Below are positions 43,057-52,075 of a DNA stretch of 64,000 bases, one piece after another. Where the stretch lies: assembly GCF_028885415.1 (NCBI RefSeq), contig NZ_CP118527.1:6696001-6760000 (forward strand), given 5' to 3'. The DNA is from Streptomyces coeruleorubidus (GTDB lineage Bacteria; Actinomycetota; Actinomycetes; Streptomycetales; Streptomycetaceae). The notes below the pieces were generated by a model that saw only the letters and a program-made list of their open reading frames with translations, searched no databases and was not told the DNA's origin. Numbering within the stretch: position 1 is the stretch's first letter; each line of letters starts with the position of its first letter. A program made the translations under genes and the position numbers.

Positions 43057-44355
43057 TTGCCGGGTATCCTCCGCCAGCTCTCCGGACTCGGCGGCTGCAC
43101 GAACCCGATCCGCCTCGACGGCCACCGCACCGAGTACGACGTCGACACCACGACCGGCGAGATCGGCAACGTCCTCCACCGCCTCGACTCGTCCAGCCTC
43201 CCGGCCGGGCAGCTCCTCGTCCGCTGCAACAACCGCCGCACGACCCGCTGCTCGGCCTGCGCCGAGGTCTACCGCCGCGACACCTTCCACCTGATCACCT
43301 CCGGCCTGCGCGGCGGCAAGGGCATCCCCGAACACGTCGCCGCCCACCCGCGCGTGTTCGCCACCTTCACCGCCCCGAGCTTCGGCCCAGTCCACAACCG
43401 CCCCTCCACCGGGCGCCCCTGCCGCTGCGGCACCCACCACGACCAGGACGACGACGTACTCGGCTCCCCGCTCGACCCGGATACCTACGACTACGAAGCC
43501 GCCGTGCTCTGGAACGCCCACGCCGGTCCGCTCTGGCGGCGCTTCTCCACCTACCTGCGCCGAGAGGTAGCCAAGCGCGCCGGCCTCTCCCAGCGGCGCT
43601 TCCGCGAGCACGCCCGCGTGTCCTTCGCCAAGGTCGCCGAGTACCAGAAGCGCGGCGCGGTCCACTTCCACGCGGTCATTCGCATCGACGGCCCCAGCGG
43701 CGGCGACACCTCACCCCCTACTTGGGCAACCGCCGAGCTGCTCACGGACGCCATCCGTGCTGCGGCCGCCAAGGTCCGCGTGGACGGCCCGGTCATCGAC
43801 GGCCGCACGCACACCTTCACCTTCGGCCGCCAACTCGACGTCCGCACTATCCGCTCGGCCGACTTCAACGACGGCCAGGAACTGACCGAACGGGCCGTCG
43901 CCGCCTACATCGCCAAGTACGCCACCAAGGGCGCTGAGACCGCGACGGGAGCTCTGGACCGGCCGCTCAAGTTCGCCGCCGAGCTTGCCCAGCTCGACAT
44001 CAGCGACCACGCCCGCCGCATGATCCGCACCGCATGGTTCCTCGGCGCTCGCAAGGATCTCGAACACCTCCGCCTGCGCGCCTGGGCTCACATGCTCGGC
44101 TTCCGCGGCCACTTCTCCACCAAGTCCCGCCGCTACTCCACCACTCTCGGCGCTCTCCGTGACGCCCGTGCTGAATGGCGCCGCGCCCAAGCCGCCGCAG
44201 CCACCGGCCCCGAGCCCGAGACGACGTACGTCCTCGCCCACTGGGTCTTCGCCGGAACCGGCCTGTCCGACGCCGAAGCCTGGCTTGCCGCATCCCTCGA
44301 ACCCGCCCCCGGTACGGAAGGAGAACCGACATGGACCGCCGACGGGACGAACTGA
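43057..44355 (+). CDS. repSA: RepSA-like rolling-circle replication initiator
   Basis: A 432-residue frame from TTG 43,057. VRCNNRRTTRCSACAEVYRRD is a Cys-pair module near the start (key cysteines in CSAC). VHFHAVIRIDG holds the HxH metal-binding motif of rolling-circle initiators and YIAKYATKG the tyrosine motif with the conserved lysine. The homologous reading seems to begin earlier: in-frame codons from an ATC at 42,994 read IFTRTTPAPLPELAN, with AAGGGG 7 bases upstream at 42,981-42,986, so the true start may be this ATC or have been lost by mutation from ATG. It overlaps xis by 25 bp. It replicates the excised element. Confidence 0.88.
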   Translation: MPGILRQLSGLGGCTNPIRLDGHRTEYDVDTTTGEIGNVLHRLDSSSLPAGQLLVRCNNRRTTRCSACAEVYRRDTFHLITSGLRGGKGIPEHVAAHPRVFATFTAPSFGPVHNRPSTGRPCRCGTHHDQDDDVLGSPLDPDTYDYEAAVLWNAHAGPLWRRFSTYLRREVAKRAGLSQRRFREHARVSFAKVAEYQKRGAVHFHAVIRIDGPSGGDTSPPTWATAELLTDAIRAAAAKVRVDGPVIDGRTHTFTFGRQLDVRTIRSADFNDGQELTERAVAAYIAKYATKGAETATGALDRPLKFAAELAQLDISDHARRMIRTAWFLGARKDLEHLRLRAWAHMLGFRGHFSTKSRRYSTTLGALRDARAEWRRAQAAAATGPEPETTYVLAHWVFAGTGLSDAEAWLAASLEPAPGTEGEPTWTADGTN

Positions 44356-44525
44356 TGACTGTCCCGCAGATCCTCGCCGAGCTCGGTGGAGTGTCACGCC
44401 GAACCTTCTACCGCTGGCGCGAGCTGGGGCAGGCTCCGGAAGCGATCAAGCTTCCGAATGGTGAGCTCCGCGTTTGGCGCAGCGACTTCGACGCGTGGCT
44501 CCACGGGCTCGCGGAGGCGGCGTGA
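44331..44525 (+). CDS. xis: Excisionase (Xis), MerR-like helix-turn-helix
   Basis: A 64-residue protein with a winged helix-turn-helix: MTVPQILAELGGVSRRTFYRWRELG, then KLPNGELRVWRSDFDAWL. This is the layout of excisionases of Streptomyces integrative elements. ATG 44,331 has GGAAGGAG at 44,315-44,322. It overlaps repSA and the integrase gene, giving a coupled repSA-xis-int unit, as in pSAM2. Confidence 0.87.
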   Translation: MDRRRDELMTVPQILAELGGVSRRTFYRWRELGQAPEAIKLPNGELRVWRSDFDAWLHGLAEAA

Positions 44526-45928
44526 AGTCGCATGACGTGAGGGTGTGGGGCATCCGCAAGCGGCCGTACAAGACGCCGTCGTATGACGTGCGATGGAAGG
44601 TCGGGGATGCCCCGCCGTTCTCCGAGACCTTCCGGACGAAGGCACTCGCCGACAACTTCCGGGCCAAGCTTCTTCGGGCTGCCCAGAAGGGCGAGGCATT
44701 CGACACGGAAACCGGTCTGCCGGACTCCATGGCACCCGCCAAAGCGTCATGCACCTGGTACGACTTCGCACGGGCATACGTCGCCATGAAGTGGCCGCAC
44801 GCGGCTCCGAACTCCCGCGACAGCCTGAACGAGACGATGACGCTCGTCACAACTCAGCTGTTGGGTGATCGGCCGGGGCGGCCAGCTGACGACGTCTTGC
44901 GCCGTGCGCTGCGGGGCTGGGCTTTCGTCGTCCAAGCCTCGGACGAGGAAGCTCCGCCGGTCGACATCGCCAACGCTCTTCGCTGGGTGGCCAAGGCCTC
45001 ACTGCCGTTGGCGACACTCAAGAATCCGGCAGACATCCGCCGCGTCCTCGACTCGCTCAAGCTCAAGCTGTCGGGCACTCCAGCGGCCGCAGAGACGGTA
45101 CGGCGCAAGCGCGCGGTCCTCTTCAACGCCCTGGCCTACGCGGTCGAACTGGGGGAGCTTCCGGAGAACCCGGTCACGCTCGTGAAGTGGAAGCCTCCGA
45201 AGGTGACCAAGGAAGTCGACCGCCGGGTCGTGGTGAACCCTCGGCAGGCACGCGAGCTCCTGGCCGCCGTCTCATACGTCGGCGGTTACCGCAGGGCCCG
45301 GGGGCGGCGCCTGGTCGCGCTCTTCGCCTGCATGTACTTCGGTGGGCTTCGGCCGGCGGAAGCTGTGGCGCTGCGTCGTCCGGACTGCACGCTGCCGGAG
45401 ACCGGGTGGGGTTCCCTGATCCTGGAGAAGACCCGCCCGACCGTTGGGAAGCGCTGGACCGGGACCGGGGAGGTTCACGACAACCGCGGCCTCAAGAATC
45501 GCCCCACGAATGAAACCCGCATCGTCCCGATCCCACCTCGCCTCGTCCGCATGCTCCTCGCCCACATCGAGGAGTTCGGCACCGCCAAGGACGGGCGGCT
45601 GTTCGCCAACGAACGTGGGGGAGTGGTCGCCTCCACTACGTACTGGCGCGTTTGGGACGAGGCCCGGCACCTGGCGCTCACGCCGGAACAGGTGGCCTCG
45701 CCGCTGGCCGCTCGACCGTACGACCTGAGGCACGCCGCGCTCTCCTCGTGGCTCAACGCCGGCGTCGACCCCACCGAGGTGGCGGAACGCGCGGGCAACA
45801 GCGTCGAAGTGCTGCTGAGCCGGTACGCGAAGTGTCTCGACGGCCGCCAGGACGTTGCCAACCGCCGGATCGCCGAGCTCCTCGGTGAGGGCGACGGCCA
45901 GGAGGACGAGCCCGGCGACGGGACCTGA
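44522..45928 (+). CDS. int: Tyrosine-recombinase integrase of the AICE
   Basis: A 468-residue integrase. The N-terminal arm-binding part starts VRVWGIRKRPYKTPSYDVRW, a SAM-like core-binding domain lies at about 80-220, and the catalytic domain at about 245-445 carries the first arginine in GGLRPAEAV, the histidine-arginine box in PYDLRHAALSSWL, and the nucleophile tyrosine in LLSRYAKCL. GTG 44,522 overlaps the xis stop. It recombines the 47-bp attP with the tRNA-Arg gene. The broken integrase at 27,285-29,121 is a close relative. Confidence 0.93.
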   Translation: MKSHDVRVWGIRKRPYKTPSYDVRWKVGDAPPFSETFRTKALADNFRAKLLRAAQKGEAFDTETGLPDSMAPAKASCTWYDFARAYVAMKWPHAAPNSRDSLNETMTLVTTQLLGDRPGRPADDVLRRALRGWAFVVQASDEEAPPVDIANALRWVAKASLPLATLKNPADIRRVLDSLKLKLSGTPAAAETVRRKRAVLFNALAYAVELGELPENPVTLVKWKPPKVTKEVDRRVVVNPRQARELLAAVSYVGGYRRARGRRLVALFACMYFGGLRPAEAVALRRPDCTLPETGWGSLILEKTRPTVGKRWTGTGEVHDNRGLKNRPTNETRIVPIPPRLVRMLLAHIEEFGTAKDGRLFANERGGVVASTTYWRVWDEARHLALTPEQVASPLAARPYDLRHAALSSWLNAGVDPTEVAERAGNSVEVLLSRYAKCLDGRQDVANRRIAELLGEGDGQEDEPGDGT

Positions 45929-46039
45929 TCCCGGCAGACCTCCGACACGCGCATCTGCGGCATGATGGCCCCTGGACTACGGTCCGGGGGCCTCGGCGTT
46001 TTCTGGTCCTGACCTGCGGATTCCTGGCCTGCGGCCAGT

Positions 46040-46053
46040 CCACGGATAGTCCA
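46040..46053 (+). repeat. Possible integrase arm-type site, right copy
   Basis: Exact copy of the 14-bp sequence at 30,748-30,761, same orientation, lying between the integrase stop and attR. Confidence 0.55.
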
Positions 46054-46101
46054 CAGCCCCCGACATACAGCCGCTCTGAGCGGCACACGCCTGCACATAC
46101 G

Positions 46102-46144
46102 CGAAGACCCCGTCTCAGCGAAAGCGCTGATGGCGGGGTCTTCG
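46102..46144 (+). terminator. Terminator after the integrase, next to attR
   Basis: CGAAGACCCCG (46,102-46,112) is inverted at 46,134-46,144, and an inner CAGCG/CGCTG stem extends the hairpin. It ends 14 bp before attR and should stop the repSA-xis-int transcript before it runs into the tRNA on the other strand. Confidence 0.8.
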
Positions 46145-46158
46145 GGCACCTCATACAG

Positions 46159-46205
46159 GGTGCCCCCGGCAGGATTCGAACCTGCGCACACGGCTCCGGA
46201 GGCCG
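46159..46205. repeat. attR: 47-bp repeat inside the tRNA-Arg gene
   Basis: Identical to 30,639-30,685. It covers the 3' half of tRNA-Arg(CCG), which therefore stays intact after integration. The chromosome-specific sequence resumes at 46,206 within the anticodon stem. Confidence 0.93.
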
Positions 46206-46232
46206 TTGCTCTATCCCCTGAGCTACGGGGGC
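46161..46232 (-). tRNA. tRNA-Arg (anticodon CCG)
   Basis: 72 bases fold as a cloverleaf on the complement strand: acceptor GCCCCCG/CGGGGGC, D-arm GCTC/GAGC, anticodon arm ACGGC/GCCGT around the loop CTCCGGA, and T-arm GCAGG/CCTGC around TTCGAAT, with discriminator A. CCA is not encoded. Its 3' half is the integration site of the AICE. Confidence 0.96.
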
Positions 46233-46395
46233 GTGTCGTTCGCGTTGCTCGCGGCGACGGGTAGAACACTACCAGCTCCCCCGGGGTGGTCATGAACGGG
46301 TTTCCGCTGTCAGAGGCGGGGTTGCGGGTCGCCCGGTCGGGGTGGAAGTGGGGAAAACCCGGACGCGGTGGCCGGGGTCGACCTACTCTCGAGTT

Positions 46396-46884
46396 GTGCC
46401 AGGCGCGTCGGGCCGGGTGCTTGTTGTGGACGACAACAAGGTCATCCGGCAGTTGATCAGGGTCAACCTCGAGCTGGAGGGGCTGGAGGTCGTGACCGCG
46501 GCCGATGGTGCCGAGTGTCTTGATGTCGTTCATCAGGTGCGGCCCGATGTCGTGACCCTCGACGTCGTCATGCCCCGGCTGGACGGGGTCCGCACCGCCG
46601 CTCGCCTGCGAGCCGATCCGCGTACCCGTGACGTGCCCCTCGCCATCATCAGTGCCTGTACCCAGTACGAGGTCGAGGCCGGGCTCGAAGTGGGCGTCGA
46701 CGCCTTCCTCGCCAAACCGTTCGAGCCCGCTGAACTCGTCGGGATGGTGCGGAAGTTGATCGAGCGGGAGCGGAGTGGGGGGAGGCCCGGGAGCGGTGGT
46801 GGTGCCGGTGGCGGTGGTGCGCCCGCTTACGGGTCCGTCCTCGGCGCGGGGGAGGCCGAGCGGGCCGGGAGTGCCGGCGGTTGA
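46396..46884 (+). CDS. Single-domain response regulator (CheY-like receiver)
   Basis: A 162-residue protein. Residues 5-125 are a receiver: VLVVDDNK with the acidic pair, TLDVVMPRLDG with the phosphoacceptor aspartate, and AKPFEPAEL with the conserved lysine. A Gly-rich disordered tail (GGGAGGGGAP) follows and there is no output domain. Start GTG 46,396; a longer frame from 46,342 has no ribosome site. It precedes nrtL in the conserved order of this chromosomal region. No kinase gene is adjacent. Confidence 0.88.
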   Translation: MPGASGRVLVVDDNKVIRQLIRVNLELEGLEVVTAADGAECLDVVHQVRPDVVTLDVVMPRLDGVRTAARLRADPRTRDVPLAIISACTQYEVEAGLEVGVDAFLAKPFEPAELVGMVRKLIERERSGGRPGSGGGAGGGGAPAYGSVLGAGEAERAGSAGG

Positions 46885-47023
46885 TCCATCAGCCGCGTAT
46901 GCGTGGCCGGTCCATGGCTGCGTACGGCAGCTGCGTACGGCTCAGCCGGCCCGCGTCCACATCCCGGACCCTCCTCGAAACCGGCTCGCATACCCACCCC
47001 CCTCCTCCCATACGCTTGTCCCC

Positions 47024-48130
47024 GTGACCCCCGTCGAGCTCTCCCGCACCGTGCTGCACGCCGTGCGTCGCGCTGTCGACGAGGGTGAGCTCAGCGTGAC
47101 CGTGCCGAAGCGGGCCGTGGTCACTCCGCCGGGGCCCGGCGGCTGTGGCGACTACGCCACCAACATCGCCCTCCAGCTGGCCGGCGCGGCCGGGCAGCCG
47201 CCGCGGCGCGTGGCCGAGATCCTGAGGTCGCGTCTCGCCGGTGAGACCTCCATCGCCGATGTCGTCGTCACCGGGCCCGGATTTCTCAACTTCAGCCTGG
47301 AACGCAATGCCTCCGCACTCCTCGTCGAGGAGGTCCTGCGGCGTGGGCGGCGGTACGGCCACGCCGAGGGGTTCAGCGGGACCGTCGTGCAGCTCCGGTG
47401 CCCCGCGGAGGTCCGTGCCGTCGTCGTCACGGACGCCGTGGCCCGCGTGCTGCGCAGCCAGGGCGACTTCGTCCGCGTCATGTGCGAGGGTCGGCCCGCG
47501 CCGGAGTGGGAGACCGTCCTCGGTGGAGAAAGCAGTCATTCCGGCAGCCGCTCCGGGAGTCATTCCGGCAGCCGCTCCGGCAGCCATCCCCGTAGCCACT
47601 CCGCAGGCCCCGGCACCCTCCCCGACCTCGACGTCACCGTCCGTCCCGTCCCCGCCTCCTCCGACCCCCTGCCCCTCGGCCGCGACGCCGCCCGCTGGGC
47701 CCTGCTGTACCCGGCCGCCCGCGACCGGCCCCGCATCCCCGGTGATCATCTGGTCCAGCGGGAGACCAACCCCCTCTTCCGCGTCCGGTACGCCCACGCC
47801 CGCACCCGGGCACTCCTGCGCAACGCCGCCGACCTGGGCTTCCACCCCGAGCCCGGCCCCGTGAGCGACGCCGAGGCGCTGCTCGCCGCACTCGGCGACC
47901 ACCCCCGTGTCCTCACCACCGCCGCCGCCCACCGAAGCCCCGACCGCCTGGCCCGGCACCTCGTCACCGTCGCCGACGCCACGCTGCCCCTGCTCCCCGC
48001 CGTGCTGCCCCTCGGCGACGAGAAACCCTCGGCCGCCCACCGTGCCCGGCTCGCCCTCGCCGAAGCCGCCGGGGCGGTGCTGGCCGGCGGCCTGTCCCTG
48101 CTCGGCATCGATGCACCCGACCACCTCTGA
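47024..48130 (+). CDS. nrtL: ArgS-related anticodon-binding protein (NrtL)
   Basis: A 368-residue relative of arginyl-tRNA synthetase without its catalytic domain. Residues about 1-90 match the ArgS N-terminal (Add1) domain, including [12 protein letters not shown] and a GPGFLNF segment; residues about 245-368 match the DALR anticodon-binding domain ([17 protein letters not shown]). The HIGH and KMSKS motifs and most of the Rossmann domain are missing; a Ser/Gly/His-rich repeat (about residues 165-190) stands in the gap. It cannot charge tRNA. It is 13 bp before lysA and likely in one operon. GTG 47,024 is the annotated-style start; no strong ribosome site is visible, so a leaderless transcript is possible. 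Confidence 0.87.
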   Translation: MTPVELSRTVLHAVRRAVDEGELSVTVPKRAVVTPPGPGGCGDYATNIALQLAGAAGQPPRRVAEILRSRLAGETSIADVVVTGPGFLNFSLERNASALLVEEVLRRGRRYGHAEGFSGTVVQLRCPAEVRAVVVTDAVARVLRSQGDFVRVMCEGRPAPEWETVLGGESSHSGSRSGSHSGSRSGSHPRSHSAGPGTLPDLDVTVRPVPASSDPLPLGRDAARWALLYPAARDRPRIPGDHLVQRETNPLFRVRYAHARTRALLRNAADLGFHPEPGPVSDAEALLAALGDHPRVLTTAAAHRSPDRLARHLVTVADATLPLLPAVLPLGDEKPSAAHRARLALAEAAGAVLAGGLSLLGIDAPDHL

Positions 48131-48143
48131 AAGAGCACGCAGA

Positions 48144-49535
48144 ATGAGCCGTTCCGCACACCCCGCCGGGCCCCGTCACGCCGACGTCCTCCCCGAGGGC
48201 CACTACTCGGCGCCGCCCGCCGACCTCAACGTCCTGGACCCCAAGATCTGGGCGCAGACCGTGACGCGTGACGAGCACGGTGTCGCCACCGTCGGGGGGA
48301 TCTCCGTCACGCGGCTCGCCGAGGAGTTCGGCACCCCGGCCTACATCCTCGACGAGGCCGACTTCCGGGCCCGCGCGCGTGCGTGGCGTACCGCGTTCGG
48401 GACCGGCGCCGACGTCTACTACGCCGGCAAGGCGTTCCTCTCCCGTGCCGTCGTGCGCTGGCTGCACGAGGAAGGGCTGAACGTCGACGTCTGCTCCGGC
48501 GGCGAGCTGGCCACCGCCCTCTCCGCCGGCATGCCCGCCGACCGCATCGCCTTCCACGGCAACAACAAGTCCGTCGACGAGATCACCAGGGCCGTCGAGG
48601 CCGGTGTGGGGCACATCGTGCTCGACTCCTTCCAGGAGATCGTCCGGGTCGCCCACATCGCGCAGAGCCTCGGGAAGCGGCAGAAGGTCCTGATCCGGAT
48701 CACCGTCGGCGTCGAGGCCCACACTCACGAGTTCATCGCCACGGCCCACGAGGACCAGAAGTTCGGCATCCCGCTGGCCGGCGGACAGGCCGCCGAGGCC
48801 GTACGCCGTGCTCTTCAGCTCGACGGGCTCGAACTCGTCGGCCTCCACAGTCACATCGGTTCGCAGATCTTCGACATGTCCGGGTTCGAGGTCGCCGCCC
48901 ACCGGGTCGTCTCGCTGCTCAAGGACGTCCGCGACGAGCACGGCGTCGAGCTGCCGGAGATCGACCTCGGCGGCGGGCTCGGGATCGCGTACACGAGTGA
49001 TGACGACCCGCGCGAGCCGCACGAGATCGCCAAGGCGCTTCAAGAGATCGTCAGCCGTGAGTGCGAGGCCGCCAAGCTGCGCACGCCGCGCATCTCCGTC
49101 GAGCCGGGGCGCGCCATCGTCGGCCCGACCGCCTTCACGCTCTACGAGGTCGGCACCGTCAAGCCCCTCGACGGGCTGCGGACGTACGTCTCCGTCGACG
49201 GCGGCATGTCGGACAACATCCGCACCGCGTTGTACGACGCCGAGTACAGCGTCGCGCTGGTCTCCCGCACCTCCGACGCCGAGCCGATGCTCGCCCGGGT
49301 CGTCGGCAAGCACTGCGAGAGCGGGGACATCGTGGTCAAGGACGCGTTCCTGCCGGCCGATGTGGCACCGGGTGACCTCATCGCCGTACCGGCCACGGGC
49401 GCCTACTGTCGGTCCATGGCCAGCAACTACAACCACGTGCTGCGGCCGCCCGTCGTCAGCGTGCAGGGCGGCGAGGCCCGGGTGATCGTCCGCCGTGAGA
49501 CGGAGGAGGATCTGCTGCGTCTCGACGTCGGCTGA
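48144..49535 (+). CDS. lysA: Diaminopimelate decarboxylase
   Basis: A 463-residue PLP enzyme of fold type III. The Schiff-base lysine is in [10 protein letters not shown], the phosphate-binding segment in [19 protein letters not shown] is the conserved histidine region, and CESGDIV holds the active-site cysteine from the neighbouring subunit. It decarboxylates meso-diaminopimelate to L-lysine, the last step of the pathway. It starts the lysA-hom-thrC-thrB amino acid group. Confidence 0.97.
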   Translation: MSRSAHPAGPRHADVLPEGHYSAPPADLNVLDPKIWAQTVTRDEHGVATVGGISVTRLAEEFGTPAYILDEADFRARARAWRTAFGTGADVYYAGKAFLSRAVVRWLHEEGLNVDVCSGGELATALSAGMPADRIAFHGNNKSVDEITRAVEAGVGHIVLDSFQEIVRVAHIAQSLGKRQKVLIRITVGVEAHTHEFIATAHEDQKFGIPLAGGQAAEAVRRALQLDGLELVGLHSHIGSQIFDMSGFEVAAHRVVSLLKDVRDEHGVELPEIDLGGGLGIAYTSDDDPREPHEIAKALQEIVSRECEAAKLRTPRISVEPGRAIVGPTAFTLYEVGTVKPLDGLRTYVSVDGGMSDNIRTALYDAEYSVALVSRTSDAEPMLARVVGKHCESGDIVVKDAFLPADVAPGDLIAVPATGAYCRSMASNYNHVLRPPVVSVQGGEARVIVRRETEEDLLRLDVG

Positions 49536-49630
49536 GCGAGAAGCGGAAGGCCGAGGAGTGGAAGGCCGGGAAGCCGAACGCCGCGGGGCGGAAGATCTCC
49601 TGTCTGCCGCCCCGGGAAAATGAAATAGAT

Positions 49631-49679
49631 GTCTCACGATCCGGACCGGGGGCAGAAACTCCCGTCCGGTGAGTGAGAC
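49631..49679 (+). promoter_or_regulatory. Long stem-loop upstream of hom
   Basis: GTCTCAC (49,631-49,637) pairs with GTGAGAC (49,673-49,679), and CCGGAC (49,641-49,646) with GTCCGG (49,664-49,669), with an inner GGG/CCC. The two stems are separated by matching 3-base internal loops. It ends 38 bp before the hom start, so it may lie in the leader. It could also be the lysA terminator. Confidence 0.6.
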
Positions 49680-49717
49680 TGGTTCCACCGTAGACGGTAA
49701 TGAGGAAACGAGGTCGG

Positions 49718-51010
49718 ATGATGCGTACGCGTCCGCTGAAGGTGGCGCTGCTGGGCTGTGGAGTGGTCGGCTCAGAGGTGGCGCGCATCATGACGACGCA
49801 CGCCGACGACCTCACGGCCCGGATCGGGGCGCCCGTGGAGCTGGCGGGCGTGGCCGTGCGGCGGCCCGACAGGGTCAGGGAAGGCATCGACCAGGCCCTC
49901 ATCACCACCGACGCCACCGCCCTCGTCAAACGCGGCGACATTGATGTCGTCGTGGAGGTGATCGGCGGGATCGAGCCCGCGCGGACCCTCATCACCACCG
50001 CCTTCGAGCACGGCGCCTCCGTCGTCTCCGCCAACAAGGCGCTGCTCGCCCAGGACGGGGCGGCCCTGCACGCCGTCGCCGAGGAGCACGACAAGGACCT
50101 CTACTACGAGGCCGCCGTCGCCGGTGCCATCCCGCTGATCCGGCCGCTGCGCGAGTCCCTCGCCGGCGACAAGATCAACCGGGTGATGGGCATCGTCAAC
50201 GGCACGACCAACTTCATCCTCGACAAGATGGACTCGACCGGGGCCGGCTACCAGGAGGCCCTCGACGAGGCCACCGCCCTGGGGTACGCCGAAGCCGACC
50301 CGACCGCCGACGTCGAGGGCTTCGACGCCGCCGCCAAGGCCGCCATCCTCGCCGGTATCGCCTTCCACACGCGCGTGCGCCTCGACGACGTCTACCGCGA
50401 GGGCATGACCGAGGTCACCGCAGCCGACTTCGCCTCCGCCAAGGAGATGGGCTGCACCATCAAGCTGCTCGCCATCTGCGAGCGGGCCGAGGACGGGGCG
50501 TCCGCCACCGCGCGCGTGCATCCCGCGATGATCCCGCTGAGCCACCCGCTGGCCTCCGTGCGCGGCGCCTACAACGCCGTGTTCGTCGAGTCCGACGCCG
50601 CCGGGCAGCTCATGTTCTACGGCCCCGGAGCGGGCGGTTCCCCTACGGCCTCGGCCGTCCTCGGCGACCTCGTCGCCGTCTGCCGCAACCGGGTCAACGG
50701 AGCGACCGGACCGGGCGAGTCCGCCTACGCGGCCCTGCCGGTGTCGCCGATGGGCGATGTGGTCACGCGTTACCACATCAGCCTGGACGTGGCCGACAAA
50801 CCGGGTGTTCTCGCCCAGGTCGCGACCGTCTTCGCCGAGCACGGTGTCTCGATCGATACGGTTCGCCAGCAGGGGAAGGACGGCGAGGCGTCCCTCGTCG
50901 TCGTCACCCATCGTGCGTCCGACGCGGCCCTCACCGGGACCGTCGAGGCGTTGCGCAAGCTCGACACCGTGCGTGGTGTCGCCAGCATCATGCGGGTTGA
51001 AGGAGAGTAA
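49718..51010 (+). CDS. hom: Homoserine dehydrogenase
   Basis: A 430-residue enzyme: NAD(P)-binding domain at about residues 5-130 (VALLGCGVVGSEVAR), catalytic domain with NGTTNFILDKM and the conserved lysine-containing AAKAAILAG, and a C-terminal ACT domain at about 350-425 (VADKPGVLAQVATVFAEHGVSI) for threonine feedback. It reduces aspartate semialdehyde to homoserine. Start ATG 49,718 (a second ATG follows at once). It is 6 bp before thrC, so they are one operon. Confidence 0.96.
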   Translation: MMRTRPLKVALLGCGVVGSEVARIMTTHADDLTARIGAPVELAGVAVRRPDRVREGIDQALITTDATALVKRGDIDVVVEVIGGIEPARTLITTAFEHGASVVSANKALLAQDGAALHAVAEEHDKDLYYEAAVAGAIPLIRPLRESLAGDKINRVMGIVNGTTNFILDKMDSTGAGYQEALDEATALGYAEADPTADVEGFDAAAKAAILAGIAFHTRVRLDDVYREGMTEVTAADFASAKEMGCTIKLLAICERAEDGASATARVHPAMIPLSHPLASVRGAYNAVFVESDAAGQLMFYGPGAGGSPTASAVLGDLVAVCRNRVNGATGPGESAYAALPVSPMGDVVTRYHISLDVADKPGVLAQVATVFAEHGVSIDTVRQQGKDGEASLVVVTHRASDAALTGTVEALRKLDTVRGVASIMRVEGE

Positions 51011-51016
51011 CCAGCA

Positions 51017-52075
51017 ATGACCCACCAGTGGCGCGGAATCATCGAGGAGTACCGGGACCGGCTGCCGGTATCCGACAGCACGCCGGTCGTGACGCTCCGT
51101 GAGGGCGGCACGCCGCTCGTGCCCGCGCAGGTGCTCTCCGAGCGCACGGGCTGCGAGGTCCACCTCAAGGTGGAGGGCGCGAATCCGACCGGGTCCTTCA
51201 AGGACCGCGGTATGACCATGGCCATCACCCGGGCCAAGGAGGAGGGCGCGAAGGCCGTCATCTGCGCCTCCACCGGTAACACGTCGGCCTCCGCCGCCGC
51301 GTACGCCGTGCGGGCCGGGATGGTCTGTGCCGTGCTCGTGCCGCAGGGCAAGATCGCGCTCGGCAAGATGGGCCAGGCCCTCGTGCACGGCGCGAAGATC
51401 CTCCAGGTCGACGGCAACTTCGACGACTGCCTCACGCTCGCGCGCGGCCTGAGCGACAACTACCCCGTGGCGCTGGTCAATTCGGTCAACCCGGTACGTA
51501 TCGAGGGCCAGAAGACGGCCTCGTTCGAGATCGTGGACATGCTCGGCGACGCGCCCGACATCCACGTCCTGCCGGTGGGCAACGCGGGCAACATCACGGC
51601 CTATTGGAAGGGCTACAAGGAGTACGCCGCCGACGGCGTCGCCACCCGGACCCCCCGCATGTGGGGCTTCCAGGCCTCCGGCAGCGCCCCGATCGTGCGC
51701 GGCGAGATCGTCAAGGACCCGTCGACCATCGCCACCGCCATCCGCATCGGCAACCCGGCTTCGTGGCAGTACGCGCTCGCCGCGCGGGACGAGTCGGGCG
51801 GCTTCATCGACGAGGTGACGGACCGTGAGATCCTGCGCGCCTACCGGCTGTTGGCCTCGCAGGAGGGCGTCTTCGTCGAGCCGGCGTCCGCCGCGTCCGT
51901 AGCGGGTCTGCTGAAGGCCGCCGAGCAGGGCAAGGTCGACCCGGGGCAGCGGATCGTGTGCACCGTCACGGGCAACGGGCTGAAGGACCCCGACTGGGCC
52001 GTCGCCGGTGCCCCGCAGCCGGTCACCGTCCCCGTCGACTCGGCGGCCGCGGCGGAGCGCCTCGGACTGATCTGA
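51017..52075 (+). CDS. thrC: Threonine synthase
   Basis: A 352-residue PLP enzyme of fold type II. The Schiff-base lysine is in [11 protein letters not shown], the phosphate loop is [12 protein letters not shown], and [14 protein letters not shown] is the substrate loop. It converts O-phosphohomoserine to threonine. It is the short form without the plant-type regulatory domain. It follows hom at 6 bp. Confidence 0.97.
   Translation: MTHQWRGIIEEYRDRLPVSDSTPVVTLREGGTPLVPAQVLSERTGCEVHLKVEGANPTGSFKDRGMTMAITRAKEEGAKAVICASTGNTSASAAAYAVRAGMVCAVLVPQGKIALGKMGQALVHGAKILQVDGNFDDCLTLARGLSDNYPVALVNSVNPVRIEGQKTASFEIVDMLGDAPDIHVLPVGNAGNITAYWKGYKEYAADGVATRTPRMWGFQASGSAPIVRGEIVKDPSTIATAIRIGNPASWQYALAARDESGGFIDEVTDREILRAYRLLASQEGVFVEPASAASVAGLLKAAEQGKVDPGQRIVCTVTGNGLKDPDWAVAGAPQPVTVPVDSAAAAERLGLI

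Larger units (their letters stand above)
30639..46205. mobile_element. pSAM2-type actinomycete integrative and conjugative element (AICE)
   Basis: About 15.6 kb between 47-bp direct repeats at 30,639-30,685 and 46,159-46,205, the latter within an intact tRNA-Arg(CCG). The integrase and excisionase genes lie next to the tRNA copy, as expected for site-specific integration. The backbone (38.2-45.9 kb) has a Pif-like Nudix gene, a GntR/KorSA-like repressor, an FtsK-like translocase, Spd-type spread genes and a RepSA-like initiator, which is the full set for excision, replication and conjugal transfer of double-stranded DNA. The left part (31.1-37.8 kb) is cargo with lower GC. All backbone genes look intact, so the element may be mobile. 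Confidence 0.92.

Noticed and set aside
47524..47605. Short direct repeats resembling a CRISPR array
   Set aside because: They are in frame in nrtL, code for a Ser/Gly/His-rich linker and have no spacer structure. No CRISPR array was seen anywhere in the window.
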